Shown here in pieces: positions 8,164 through 17,200 of a stretch of 64,000 nt of DNA (the first letter of the stretch is position 1; each line of letters opens with the position of its first letter). Location of the stretch: contig JBFWWP010000010.1 of NCBI GenBank assembly GCA_050246115.1, positions 1-64,000 of the forward strand. Reading direction: 5' to 3'. This stretch comes from JBFWWP01 sp050246115 (GTDB taxonomy: Bacteria > Planctomycetota > UBA8108 > UBA1146 > JAJFFE01). A model generated the notes under the pieces. It was not told the origin of the DNA. It searched no databases and was given only the letters and a program-made list of their open reading frames with translations. The position numbers and the translations under genes were made by a program.

Positions 8164-9102
8164 CGTGACGATTGGCAAGCGCTCGAGAAGCTGCTGGTCG
8201 AACGCCGGCGTGGCGCCCGCGGGAAGGCCGACCCCCTCGAGTTCTCGCGTTTGCTGCGGGCGGTTTCACACGACTTGTCGACCGCTACGTCCCGCGACTG
8301 GGGAGGCGATGTCGTGCGCTATCTCAACGAACTCATCGTACGCGCCCACAACTCGTTCCACGGGGAGAGCCTGCGCCGCACCGGCGCGATCTGGCCGTTC
8401 TTTGCGCGCGAGTTCCCGGCGTTACTCCGGCGCGAGCGACGCTACTTCCTGGTCGCGTCGTTGCTCTTCTTCGGGCCGCTCATCCTGGCGGCCGTGGCGA
8501 TCGCCCAGCGACCCGAGTTGGCGGAGCGAGTGCTCCCGCGAACGATCCTCGTGCAGTTCGAGAACATGTACGAGCAGCTCCCATCGCGTGGTTCCGAGAA
8601 GGCGGGCGCGAGTTCGAGCATGGCCGGTTTCTATGTCTACAACAACGTGGGGATTGCCTTTCGGTGTTTCGCGACCGGCATCGTGTTGGGTTTGGGGAGC
8701 GTGTTCTTCCTGCTCTACAACGGCATCGTGATCGGCGCTGTGACCGGTACGGTGATCGCGGCCGGACACGGCGATGCCTTCTTGTCGTTCGTCGTGGGAC
8801 ATGGCGCGTTCGAGCTCACGGGGATCGCCATCGCGGGGGCTGCGGGGCTGGTGTTGGGCGACGGGGTGGTGCGTCCGGGACCGTACGCGCGCGGCGAGTC
8901 CCTGTGGATTCGGGGGCGCGATGCCGTACGTTTGGCGCTCGGCGCCGGCGGGATGATCGCCGTCGCCGCCCTCGTCGAAGCGTTCTGGTCCCCCTCGACG
9001 GCACCGGCGGTGGTGAAGTACTGGGTCGGCGGCGGCTTGTGGCTGCTGGTGATCGCGTACCTGAGCTTCGGAGGAAGGGAGTCGTCGCGTGCGCCTGTCT
9101 GA
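8164..9102 (+). CDS. SpoIIM/DUF95-like membrane protein, 5' end missing
   Basis: 312 residues remain after the gap. It begins DDWQALEKLLVERRR, then a soluble helical segment with DVVRYLNELIVRAH, followed by about six membrane helices. This is the pattern of stage II sporulation protein M (DUF95) homologues found in MoxR clusters of non-sporulating bacteria. Only around ten N-terminal residues seem missing. Its end overlaps the next gene by 14 bp. The role in the cluster is unknown; a membrane scaffold working with the MoxR chaperone is plausible. Confidence 0.75.
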   Translation, partial: RDDWQALEKLLVERRRGARGKADPLEFSRLLRAVSHDLSTATSRDWGGDVVRYLNELIVRAHNSFHGESLRRTGAIWPFFAREFPALLRRERRYFLVASLLFFGPLILAAVAIAQRPELAERVLPRTILVQFENMYEQLPSRGSEKAGASSSMAGFYVYNNVGIAFRCFATGIVLGLGSVFFLLYNGIVIGAVTGTVIAAGHGDAFLSFVVGHGAFELTGIAIAGAAGLVLGDGVVRPGPYARGESLWIRGRDAVRLALGAGGMIAVAALVEAFWSPSTAPAVVKYWVGGGLWLLVIAYLSFGGRESSRAPV

Positions 9103-9916
9103 CGTGCAGATCGCGCTCGAGTCCCGCTCGCTGAGTCAGTGTTCCGACCTCGCGGCCGCCTATCTGCGCGTCCACTGGTGCAAGGTCTACGCCGTGGCCT
9201 TGCTGTTCGGCGTGCCGACGGTCGTGGGGGTTGCCGTGCTCGCCGCCGACTCGCGCATAAGTCTGCTGTGGCAGATCGTGGCGTTCCTGTTCGTGAGCCG
9301 CTTCGCGGGCGCAGCCCTCGTCGCCATGGTCGGCCCCAACATCTTTGGTGCCCCGCTGTCGATCACCGGAGGGGTGCGTGGTTTCGCGCGGCGGGCGCCT
9401 GGCCTCGTGGGCGGGCTCACCCTGAGAACCTGTCTCGTGTTGATCCTGCTCTTTCTCGGGCTCGTGCCTGCCTTCCTTCTCGCCGCTTCTTCACCGTTCG
9501 TTCCGGAGGTCGTGCTCCTCGAACGTCTCGGGTGGCGTCGGATGCGGGTGAGGCAGCGCGAACTGATCGCGGGCGAGTACAGTTCTGTGCTCGCACGCAT
9601 GATCGGTCTCCTGGCCTTGGGCTGCCTCGGGGTGGTGTCTTTGTTCTTCGGGCTCGACGCGCTCACGCACCTCATCTTCGAGACGGGCATCTTCGTCGGT
9701 CGGCTGGGTGACTACGCCGCCTTGGGTGCGTTCGGGGTTCTCTGTGCCGATGAAGTCGTCGCGATCACGCTCGGGATCTGCACTTGGCTCGCGTATCCGT
9801 GGCTGCGCTTGACCTGGTTCTTCTACTACCTCGACCTGCGAATCCGGCACGAAGGCTGGGATCTCGAACTCGAGCTCCGCCGCGAGGTCGAGGGGTGGGA
9901 GGGCGTGGGCGCATGA
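9089..9916 (+). CDS. integral membrane protein of the MoxR cluster
   Basis: 275 residues with about five or six hydrophobic helices and a charged C-terminal tail (LELELRREVEGWE). The GTG start at 9089 follows a strong site, GGAGGAAGGGAG, at 9071-9081. It sits between the SpoIIM-like and DUF4129-like genes and overlaps both, so it belongs to the same operon. It resembles the poorly characterised membrane proteins at this position in other MoxR/DUF58 clusters. No catalytic motif is seen. Confidence 0.7.
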   Translation: MRLSDVQIALESRSLSQCSDLAAAYLRVHWCKVYAVALLFGVPTVVGVAVLAADSRISLLWQIVAFLFVSRFAGAALVAMVGPNIFGAPLSITGGVRGFARRAPGLVGGLTLRTCLVLILLFLGLVPAFLLAASSPFVPEVVLLERLGWRRMRVRQRELIAGEYSSVLARMIGLLALGCLGVVSLFFGLDALTHLIFETGIFVGRLGDYAALGAFGVLCADEVVAITLGICTWLAYPWLRLTWFFYYLDLRIRHEGWDLELELRREVEGWEGVGA

Positions 9917-10680
9917 CCTGGCGTGTCGTCTCGTCGTTTTGGCTTGCCGGTTGGGTTGGGTTCGCCTTGGCGTCTGGCTCCGCGCACGGTTTCGATCGAC
10001 AGTCCACCGAGGTCGTTCGCGGCGCCGTCGATCGAGTCTTCGAGGATTCCCAACTGCGTCGTTATCGCGAGCGGGACGCGCGGATTCCCGAACCTTCGGC
10101 GGGGTCGCGGGGCTCCGCCGAGGCGAACGCCAGGAAGCGCTCCGAGGCCGGGAACGGCGGAGCCAGGTGGCTTGCGAGCCTGTTACTGAATGGAGTTTCG
10201 GGCCTGGCCGGCGTTCTCATCGGGCTTGCCTGCGTTCTGCTCGCCGTCATCTTCGCCATCGGTCTGCGCGCATTGCTGTCGCGACGCGGTGAGCGCAGCG
10301 GAGTCGCCCCCCTGAGAAGTGACGGCTCGATCGCGCTGGTGCCGGCGGAGGACGAACGTGTTTCGGCGCGCGAGCGGCTCGTGCGGGCAGAGAGCGCGGC
10401 CCGCGAGTTCCGCTTCGAGGAGGCGCTGGCCGAGTTGATGTTCGCCAGTCAACGCTGCATCGAGGACGCCGGGCTCATGCCACTGCGGCGGGGGAGCACG
10501 ACGCGGGACTACGCGCGGGCCTTGCAGAACGTGCCCGCTGCTGCGACGGCGTTCAGCAAAGTCGCATGGGCCTTCGAGGAAGTGTGGTTCGGCCGGCGAC
10601 CCGCGGTCGAGGCTCGTTGGTTGGCGGCGCGCAGCGCGTATGCCGAACAGCTCGAGACCCTGCGCGTCGAGAGGACGTGA
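9913..10680 (+). CDS. DUF4129-like membrane protein
   Basis: 255 residues: an N-terminal signal or membrane segment (FWLAGWVGFALASGSAHG), a periplasmic stretch, a transmembrane helix at about residues 97-123, and a cytoplasmic C-terminal helical domain. The C-terminal pattern (RLVRAESAAREFRFEEALAE...TTRDYARAL) matches DUF4129, common in MoxR/DUF58/transglutaminase loci. The ATG at 9913 overlaps the preceding stop as ATGA. It also couples to the next gene by GTGA. Biochemical function is unknown. Confidence 0.7.
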   Translation: MTWRVVSSFWLAGWVGFALASGSAHGFDRQSTEVVRGAVDRVFEDSQLRRYRERDARIPEPSAGSRGSAEANARKRSEAGNGGARWLASLLLNGVSGLAGVLIGLACVLLAVIFAIGLRALLSRRGERSGVAPLRSDGSIALVPAEDERVSARERLVRAESAAREFRFEEALAELMFASQRCIEDAGLMPLRRGSTTRDYARALQNVPAAATAFSKVAWAFEEVWFGRRPAVEARWLAARSAYAEQLETLRVERT

Positions 10681-11852
10681 CGCCAGTGGTTCGAGCGCGA
10701 GGTCAGAAGCGGGACTGGACGCGTGCGCCGGAGGCCGTGTGGTGGCTGGCGCTGGCGGGCGTCATCACTCTGGGGCTGTGGTGGCCGTTCGGAGCCAGCG
10801 ATCATCGCGCCGACTCTTTCAGCACCGCGGCCTCGGGTACCCGGGCGTTCTTTCGCTTGGTGAGCGAGCTCATGCCGTTCGTCGAGCAACGCGTCTCTTC
10901 GCGCCTGACGATCGACGACGACGTGGACACGATCTGTCTGCTCGGACCGGCGCGGTACCCGAGTCCCGTGGAGTGGGAGCGGCTCTTCGACTGGGTCTCC
11001 GACGGGGGTTCGCTGCTGTTCGCGGGTCGGTTGGACGATCCGGCCGTAGACCTGGGACCCTTCGGCGTCACGGTCGAGCCTCTGAAGTGGGAAGGCGCCC
11101 CTACCGGAGCCCCGGGACGGGTCGAGACCGAACTCGTGAGCGACTCCGTCGAGTGGCCCACCCAAGGCGAGGTCGGGTTCACGGAGGAATACTCGGTGTT
11201 GGTCTCGACGGGCGGGCAGCCCCAAGCCGTCGTGGGCGCGATCGGCAGTGGGATGGTCGTGGTCTGTGCCAGCGCCGCGCCGTTCTCCAATGCCGTGCTC
11301 GGGCGGGGAAGGAACGGCGAACTCGCGTTCCGGCTCCTCGAGGAGTGTCGGAGTCAGGGTCTCGTGGTGTTCGAGGAGTCGTTGCATGCCAGCGGACCGG
11401 CAGTGTTCCGGCTGCTGTTCGCGATGCCGTTTCGGCACTTCGTACTGCAGCTGGTTTTGTTGCTGGTGCTCTACTGGTGGCGCGGCTGGTATCGCTTCGG
11501 TCCGGCACTCCGCCCGCAGGAGGCAGCCCGTCGGAACTTCGCCGAACACGCACGCGGCTTGGCGCGTCTGTACGCGCGGAGCCGCGATGTGCGTCCGCTG
11601 TTGCGTGCTCAGTACGAGCACTTCCGTCGACGTTTGGGGTTCCATCTCGCGGTGACTCCCGATCTCATGGCTCGGCGCGCGGGGCTGCGGGTCGAAGAGG
11701 TGACCGCTTTGCTCTCCGTGCTGGCCGCGAGCACCCCGCTCACGCCTCGGCAAGGCGCGAAGTACATTCGCATGATTCGCCGTTTGGACACCCGACCGGA
11801 AGTGCCGCGCTCTGCCGTGGGGGCAGAGTCGACGGCTGCGGCCGCCCGATGA
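10677..11852 (+). CDS. DUF4350-like membrane protein
   Basis: 391 residues: an N-terminal membrane helix (VWWLALAGVITLGLWW), a GATase-like periplasmic domain with features such as DDDVDTICLLGPARYPS and GSLLFAGRLDD, a second helix (FVLQLVLLLVLYWW) and a basic C-terminal helical domain. This two-helix layout is that of DUF4350 proteins next to MoxR ATPases. The GTG at 10677 overlaps the upstream stop as GTGA. Function is unproven; co-occurrence points to a role with MoxR and DUF58 at the membrane. Confidence 0.7.
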   Translation: MTPVVRARGQKRDWTRAPEAVWWLALAGVITLGLWWPFGASDHRADSFSTAASGTRAFFRLVSELMPFVEQRVSSRLTIDDDVDTICLLGPARYPSPVEWERLFDWVSDGGSLLFAGRLDDPAVDLGPFGVTVEPLKWEGAPTGAPGRVETELVSDSVEWPTQGEVGFTEEYSVLVSTGGQPQAVVGAIGSGMVVVCASAAPFSNAVLGRGRNGELAFRLLEECRSQGLVVFEESLHASGPAVFRLLFAMPFRHFVLQLVLLLVLYWWRGWYRFGPALRPQEAARRNFAEHARGLARLYARSRDVRPLLRAQYEHFRRRLGFHLAVTPDLMARRAGLRVEEVTALLSVLAASTPLTPRQGAKYIRMIRRLDTRPEVPRSAVGAESTAAAAR

Positions 11853-11872
11853 ACTCGTGAAGGACTTGCAGT

Positions 11873-12832
11873 ATGGCAGCCGAGCGTTTCCGTGAAGTCT
11901 TCGAGGCGGCGACCCGTGAGATCGCCAAGGTCATCGTCGGCCAAGAGCCCTTGGTGGAGGGGGTGCTCGTCGCCTTGTTCTCCGAGGGCAGCGTGCTGCT
12001 CGAGGGGGCGCCCGGGCTCGGCAAGACGTTGTTGGTGAATACTGTCGCTCGCGCTTTCGAGTGCGACTTCAAACGCGTTCAGTTCACGCCCGACCTGATG
12101 CCGTCCGACTTGACCGGCCACAGCGTCTACGACCTGGCGGAGAAGACGTTTCGTTTCGTACCCGGGCCGATCTTCACGAATTTGCTGCTGGCGGACGAGG
12201 TCAACCGTTCGCCGGCCAAGACGCAGTCCGCGTTGCTCGAGGTGATGCAGGAGAAACAAGTCACCGTCGATGGGGAGACGCGGGCGCTCCGTGGGCCGTT
12301 CCAGGTCGTGGCCACCCAGAACCCGCTCGAGTACGAGGGCACTTACCCGCTGCCCGAAGCGCAGATCGATCGCTTCATGTTCAAGTTGCTCGTGGACTAT
12401 CCAACGCAGGAGCAGGAGATTGCGATCCTCGGCCACTTCCTCGCGGGCCACAACACCGCCCGCAGCGACACCTTCGAGGTCGCTGCCGTGGCGAGTGCGG
12501 ATGAACTGGCGGCGCTGCAACGGGAGGCGACCCGCATCATTGTCGAGCCGTCGATCACGCACTACATCACGGCGATCGTTGGCCGCACACGCGCGTGGCC
12601 CTCGATCTCCGTGGGCGCGAGTCCGCGTGCCAGCATTGGTATCCTGCTCGGAAGCCGAACGCTGGCTGCGTGCCGCGGGCGCGACTTCGTGGTCCCGGAC
12701 GACGTCAAGGAAGTCGCACCCTGGGTGCTGCGGCACCGGCTGCGGTTGCGCCCCGAGGCCGAGATCGAAGGCGTGTCGGCCGACGACATCGTGCGCGAGA
12801 TTCTCGAAGGAGTAGAGGCTCCGAGCCGATGA
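11873..12832 (+). CDS. MoxR-family AAA+ ATPase
   Basis: 319 residues, a full-length MoxR protein. Walker A is GAPGLGKTLL near residue 45, Walker B LLADEVNR with KTQSALLEVMQE after it, and sensor 1 VVATQNPLEYEGTYPLPEAQ. These ATPases act as chaperones that mature metalloenzymes or envelope complexes, usually with VWA-type partners such as DUF58. It sits directly before the DUF58 gene with an ATGA overlap, the classical arrangement. The site AAGGAC lies before the ATG. Confidence 0.92.
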   Translation: MAAERFREVFEAATREIAKVIVGQEPLVEGVLVALFSEGSVLLEGAPGLGKTLLVNTVARAFECDFKRVQFTPDLMPSDLTGHSVYDLAEKTFRFVPGPIFTNLLLADEVNRSPAKTQSALLEVMQEKQVTVDGETRALRGPFQVVATQNPLEYEGTYPLPEAQIDRFMFKLLVDYPTQEQEIAILGHFLAGHNTARSDTFEVAAVASADELAALQREATRIIVEPSITHYITAIVGRTRAWPSISVGASPRASIGILLGSRTLAACRGRDFVVPDDVKEVAPWVLRHRLRLRPEAEIEGVSADDIVREILEGVEAPSR

Positions 12833-14139
12833 TTCCGCGGCCCGCCTTGTTCGCCTGGTTCATGATCCCCACGATCCCACTCGCCGTCGGCATCTGGGTG
12901 CCTTGGCTCACGCCCGTCGGCTGGAGCCTGAATGTCGCGTTCTTGCTGTTGGCGGCGCTCGACGTTGCGTTCAGTCCGTGGCCCCGCAGCCTCGGCCTCG
13001 CACGACGAGTGGGCGAAGTGCTGAGCGTGGGGGTCGAGAATCCGGTCACCCTGACTCTCGCGAACGGTTCGCGGCGGACGCTCCGTCTGCGACTCACCGA
13101 CAGCCCACCGCAACCGAGTCGCGCGCGTGGCCTGCCGCTGGAACTCGCGCTCCCTGCCGGGCGCCGCGCGGATGCAACCTACTTGCTGCGGCCCGAACGT
13201 CGGGGGACGTTCGACTTTCGCGAGATCTTCGTGCGGTACCGGAGTGTCCTTGGGCTGTGGGACTTCAACGTCCGGCGCGCGACTCCGACCACGGTGCGGG
13301 TGTTCCCCGATATCCGTCCCGTCGAGGGGTTTCACCTGCTGGCGCGGCGTAACCAGCTGCGCGAGCTGGGGCTCAAGCTGTGGCGGCTGCGAGGCAAGGA
13401 GGGGGAGTTCGAGCGCTTACGCGAGTATCGCCGTGAAGACGAGATCCGGACCATCGACTGGAAGGCGACTGCGAAGCGCGACACCCTGATCAGTCGTGAG
13501 TTCACGGTCGAACGCAATCAGAACATCTTGTTCTTGTTGGACACCGGACGGCCGATGGTGTTGGAGAGCGATGGGGTTACACACCTCGACCGCAGCATCA
13601 ATGCGGCCTTGATGCTCAGCTACATCGCGCTGGGTCAAGGCGACAACGTCGGCCTCGTGGCGTTCTCCAACAAGCTGGAACGCGTCGTCACCCAGGTGCG
13701 CGGGCGCAGCGCCCTCCAGACGCTGATTCACCACGTATTCGATCTCGAGGCTCGCTGGCAGGCCTCGGACTACGGACTGGTGTGCGAGCAGTTGCTTCAG
13801 CGGCAACGCAAGCGCGCTCTGGTCGTGCTCCTCACTTCGGTGCAAGACGGCCAGCAGATCGAGACTCTCGCCCGCTACGTCCGGCCGCTGGCACGCACGC
13901 ACCTGTTCCTCTGCGTCTTCCTCGGGGACACAGGCTTGGCCGATCTCGCTGCGCAATCACCGGACAACGACGATCGCGCCCTCGAGTCCGCCGCCGCCGC
14001 GAGCCTCATCGAGGAACTGGCGATGGAGATCGCCCGGCTCCGCGACGCGGGCGTGTTCGTGCTCGAGACCCAACCCGCGCGCCTGACCTCGGACGTCATC
14101 AACCAGTACCTGGAGCTGAAGGCGCGCCACTTGCTGTAG
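12829..14139 (+). CDS. DUF58 (VWA-like) protein
   Basis: 436 residues. Two N-terminal membrane helices are followed by a beta-rich segment and the DUF58 core EFERLREYRREDEIRTIDWK with TAKRD and FTVERNQNI. A VWA-like region then reads LLDTGRPM and LMLSYIALGQGDNVGLVAF. DUF58 proteins are MoxR partners with a metal-ion-dependent-adhesion-like fold; here the usual DxSxS site is DTGRP, so metal binding may be altered. The ATG at 12829 overlaps the moxR stop. It is the last gene of the operon, ending before a strong hairpin. Confidence 0.88.
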   Translation: MIPRPALFAWFMIPTIPLAVGIWVPWLTPVGWSLNVAFLLLAALDVAFSPWPRSLGLARRVGEVLSVGVENPVTLTLANGSRRTLRLRLTDSPPQPSRARGLPLELALPAGRRADATYLLRPERRGTFDFREIFVRYRSVLGLWDFNVRRATPTTVRVFPDIRPVEGFHLLARRNQLRELGLKLWRLRGKEGEFERLREYRREDEIRTIDWKATAKRDTLISREFTVERNQNILFLLDTGRPMVLESDGVTHLDRSINAALMLSYIALGQGDNVGLVAFSNKLERVVTQVRGRSALQTLIHHVFDLEARWQASDYGLVCEQLLQRQRKRALVVLLTSVQDGQQIETLARYVRPLARTHLFLCVFLGDTGLADLAAQSPDNDDRALESAAAASLIEELAMEIARLRDAGVFVLETQPARLTSDVINQYLELKARHLL

Positions 14140-14220
14140 CCGTTGCGTTCCCTCCGCGCCGGAAAACACACACGACATCGCGCATCGAGATCAGCTCCGG
14201 CCCTTCACGCAACGCAGCGA

Positions 14221-14264
14221 CCCGCTGCGGGCACCCGGCGGATCCCGGGTGCCCGAACAGCGGG
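14221..14264. terminator. large bidirectional hairpin between convergent genes
   Basis: Arms CCCGCTG + CGGGCACCCGG pair with CCGGGTGCCCG + CAGCGGG around a CGGATC loop, with only a two-base AA bulge: an 18-bp GC stem. It lies between the DUF58 gene (plus) and the large PD40 gene (minus), where a shared terminator is expected. No clear T-run flanks it. Confidence 0.7.
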
Positions 14265-14288
14265 CCGCGTGGTTCGCCAATCGGACGA

Positions 14289-17200
14289 CTACGGCGTGTG
14301 CGGCTCGACCAGCACCGGGTCGATCGGCTGAACCGGTGGCGGCAGGATCGAGCCGTAGGTCTTCGAGTAGTACTGGTGGTTGTCTACCCCGTCGATGATC
14401 ACCGCTTCGATGACGTCTCGCCGCTTCAGGTTCCAAGAGGAAACGTTGACGAAGACCGAGCCATTCGCCGTGACTACCTGGCTGTGTTTCAGCGTGCCGT
14501 TCACGTAGATCTCGAGGTCGCCGCTCGGCGAGAAGTCCGAGTCGTCCCAGTAGCCGACCACCAACTGGTTGATGTCCTTGTGCGCCGGATTGTTGTTGAT
14601 CAGCTTCAGGTCGAAGTTCACGGCCGGGTGGTAGCGATCGAACTTCGGATCGTAGGGTTGGGGGGCTTGCGTGGTGCGGGATGGCATCAGGTGATCGATC
14701 CACAGCCCGAGTTCGTAGACGAAGTTCGCGTTGGCCAGCGAGGTGCCGTCGCAGAGCCCGATGCCGTCATGGACGCTCGAGTACTTCCAGGGGCCGCTCC
14801 CGGGGTTCGCGCGATTGTCCGTGCGCCGGCCGCGCGCCGCCCAGAAAAGCGGGCTCCCGAGCGCACCGTCGTTGTTGTAGTACCGCTTGTTCACGAAGTC
14901 CGCGTAGGCCTGGCCCGGATTGTCCAGATTGAACGCCGTGGCCGCTGCCGCCGATCCACCGGCGCCGCCCGTGTGGCAAGATCCGCAATGCGCCTGCAAG
15001 CCCGGCAGAATGTCGTCGTAGTACTCCGGGATCTCGAGCGTCGGCTGGCTGGAGACGGAGAGCGTCGTCAGCGGATCGCAGAAGGCATCGTACTCGATGT
15101 AGCGCGTCATGCTGGCCATGTCCTCGGGCACGTAGCTCACGCCGGACGCGACCGTGCCGCCGAAGGCGACGGGGTTACCCTCGTGATCGTGACATCCCCC
15201 GCAGTCGTTACGGAGCTCGCCGTGCCGCAAGCTCTTCCAGCTCCGTTGATCGGCGAGCTTGAGCCCATACTCGCGATCGATCAGTTGGAGCTCGAACGGG
15301 ACGTTGCCGGGAATCGTCGCCAGGAACGAATCGTCGCTGCTGTAGCGAACATCGTAGACGCCGAGTAGGCGGGTCGTCTCCTGGATACCGAAGGCCGTCT
15401 TGTAGTCCATGGAGTAGGAGTAGTCCGGCTTGTTGCTGGTCAGGTGCACGGCGACGCCCAGGATGTCCTCCTGGCAAACCTCGGCGAGGATGTCGGGGAC
15501 GCCGCTGCTGTTCGTGAGCACCTTGCTCAAGCCCGCAACGTTGTTCTGGATGCGAATGATCTCATTGCCACCCATCGTACCCAGGTTGTAGGTCACACCC
15601 TTGGGGGCCAGCCGCGCGTCCTTGGTCTTGACGTCGGTGTTCGAGAGCGCAGACGTACCGACCACCGCGAGGGGCATACCATGGATCGCCGCTGGGTTGT
15701 TCTGGTAGTACGGAACATCGGTGATGGCAGTGACCATGGGGGACGACTGTGGCTCCTCACCGTAGCGATCGCTGTGGGAGAGCACGGGGACGCCCCAGAT
15801 CTGGGCTTTCCACTCGCTGCCGTCGTTCAGCACGGTCTGCAGCTCGGATACTGCCCAGGGCGAGCCGCCGTTCAGGCGCGCGTCGACATTCGGGAAGCGG
15901 ACGATGTAGGAGTCGTAGTAGGCCTTGTTGCCGGCACTGTCGAAGAGGCGATCATTCGACGAGTGCGGTGAGTAGCTCGCGAACAGCTCGTTCTCAGCAC
16001 CGGCGCGGGGCGCCGTGAGTTTGCCGGCGTTGATCGGATCGTCGGCGGCGTTGATCCCCACCATCGTGTTGAACAGACCCACTTGCCGCGGCTGCATGCC
16101 CCACGCCGTCCCGAACGTGTAGTCGCCGGGCTGGTACACCTCGATGTTCTTGCCGAGACTCTGCGTCGGGTTGGCCACGATGGTCCCGAAGCCGTTGTTG
16201 TTGACGTTATAGTAGTAGCACGTCACCAACCAATCCTGCGTCGTCGTTGCGGCCAGCGTTTGCAGGTGCAGGACTTCCTGCCCATTGATGCCGTAGCCGA
16301 CGCCGGGGGACCATTGGTAGTTGGACTTCGTGATCTGGACTTCCCAGCTACGCGCCTCTTCGGTCGTCGATTGATAGGCGAACGAGAAGCCGTCGCGCAT
16401 GGGGGCGGGGCTCATGGCCGAAGTCGTGGTGTAGTAGTGAATCTGTTTGACCTCGGTCAGAGCGCCGGTGTTGAAGTTCAGCTTGGCTTCGTAGAGGTTG
16501 AGATCGTAGTTCCCCTTGCTCATGGCGTTGTTGGAGTTGCCGAGGCGCCTGAGGTTGGACGCGAAGACGAGGCGACGGCCGCCGCCGATCACGGTCTCGA
16601 TGGCATGCATGTAGAGACGACCGTACCGGAAGTCGAACGGGAACACGTTCTGTGCCAGCGTCGGGTTCATTGCCGCGGCGTTCTTGGCGTTCAAGTCCTG
16701 CTCGCCGGTCGCAGGGTTCCAAGTCGTCGACGTCAGTCGGTGGTATGGCAGCGTCGCCGGGTCCACGTTGGGATCGGCCTTGATCGAAGTCAAATCGATC
16801 ATGTAAATGTCGGCGCCCTTGAGCGGGAGCGAGTCGTTGCTCGCGACGGTGAGGTTGTTCTTCACGTCATGGAAATAGCTGAAGATCACCCAGTTGCCGT
16901 CGATCGACATGTTCGGCTCGACCACGGCCCCGGAGCCAATGGGGCCGTCGATGTCCGCGAGGTGCGCCGACAGCGGAAAGAGACGCTTGACGCTGAACCC
17001 CCCGGGTTGCGAGGCATTCGGAAGCAGGATGTCGAGCGACGACTCGTTGCGCGGCGCCGTGGCGTCGATCACGTCGAGCCCCCAGACTTCTGACCCTCTG
17101 AGGGTGCCGCCCGCTCCCGGACCGCCGTTGAACTCGACGAAGCGACGCACCACGTTGACGAACACGAAGGGCGTCGTGCCGTCCCAGCCGGGGCCGACGG

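Noticed and set aside
13782..15368. 528-codon plus-strand frame
   Set aside because: Antisense to the PD40/CxxCH gene and overlapping DUF58; no motif.
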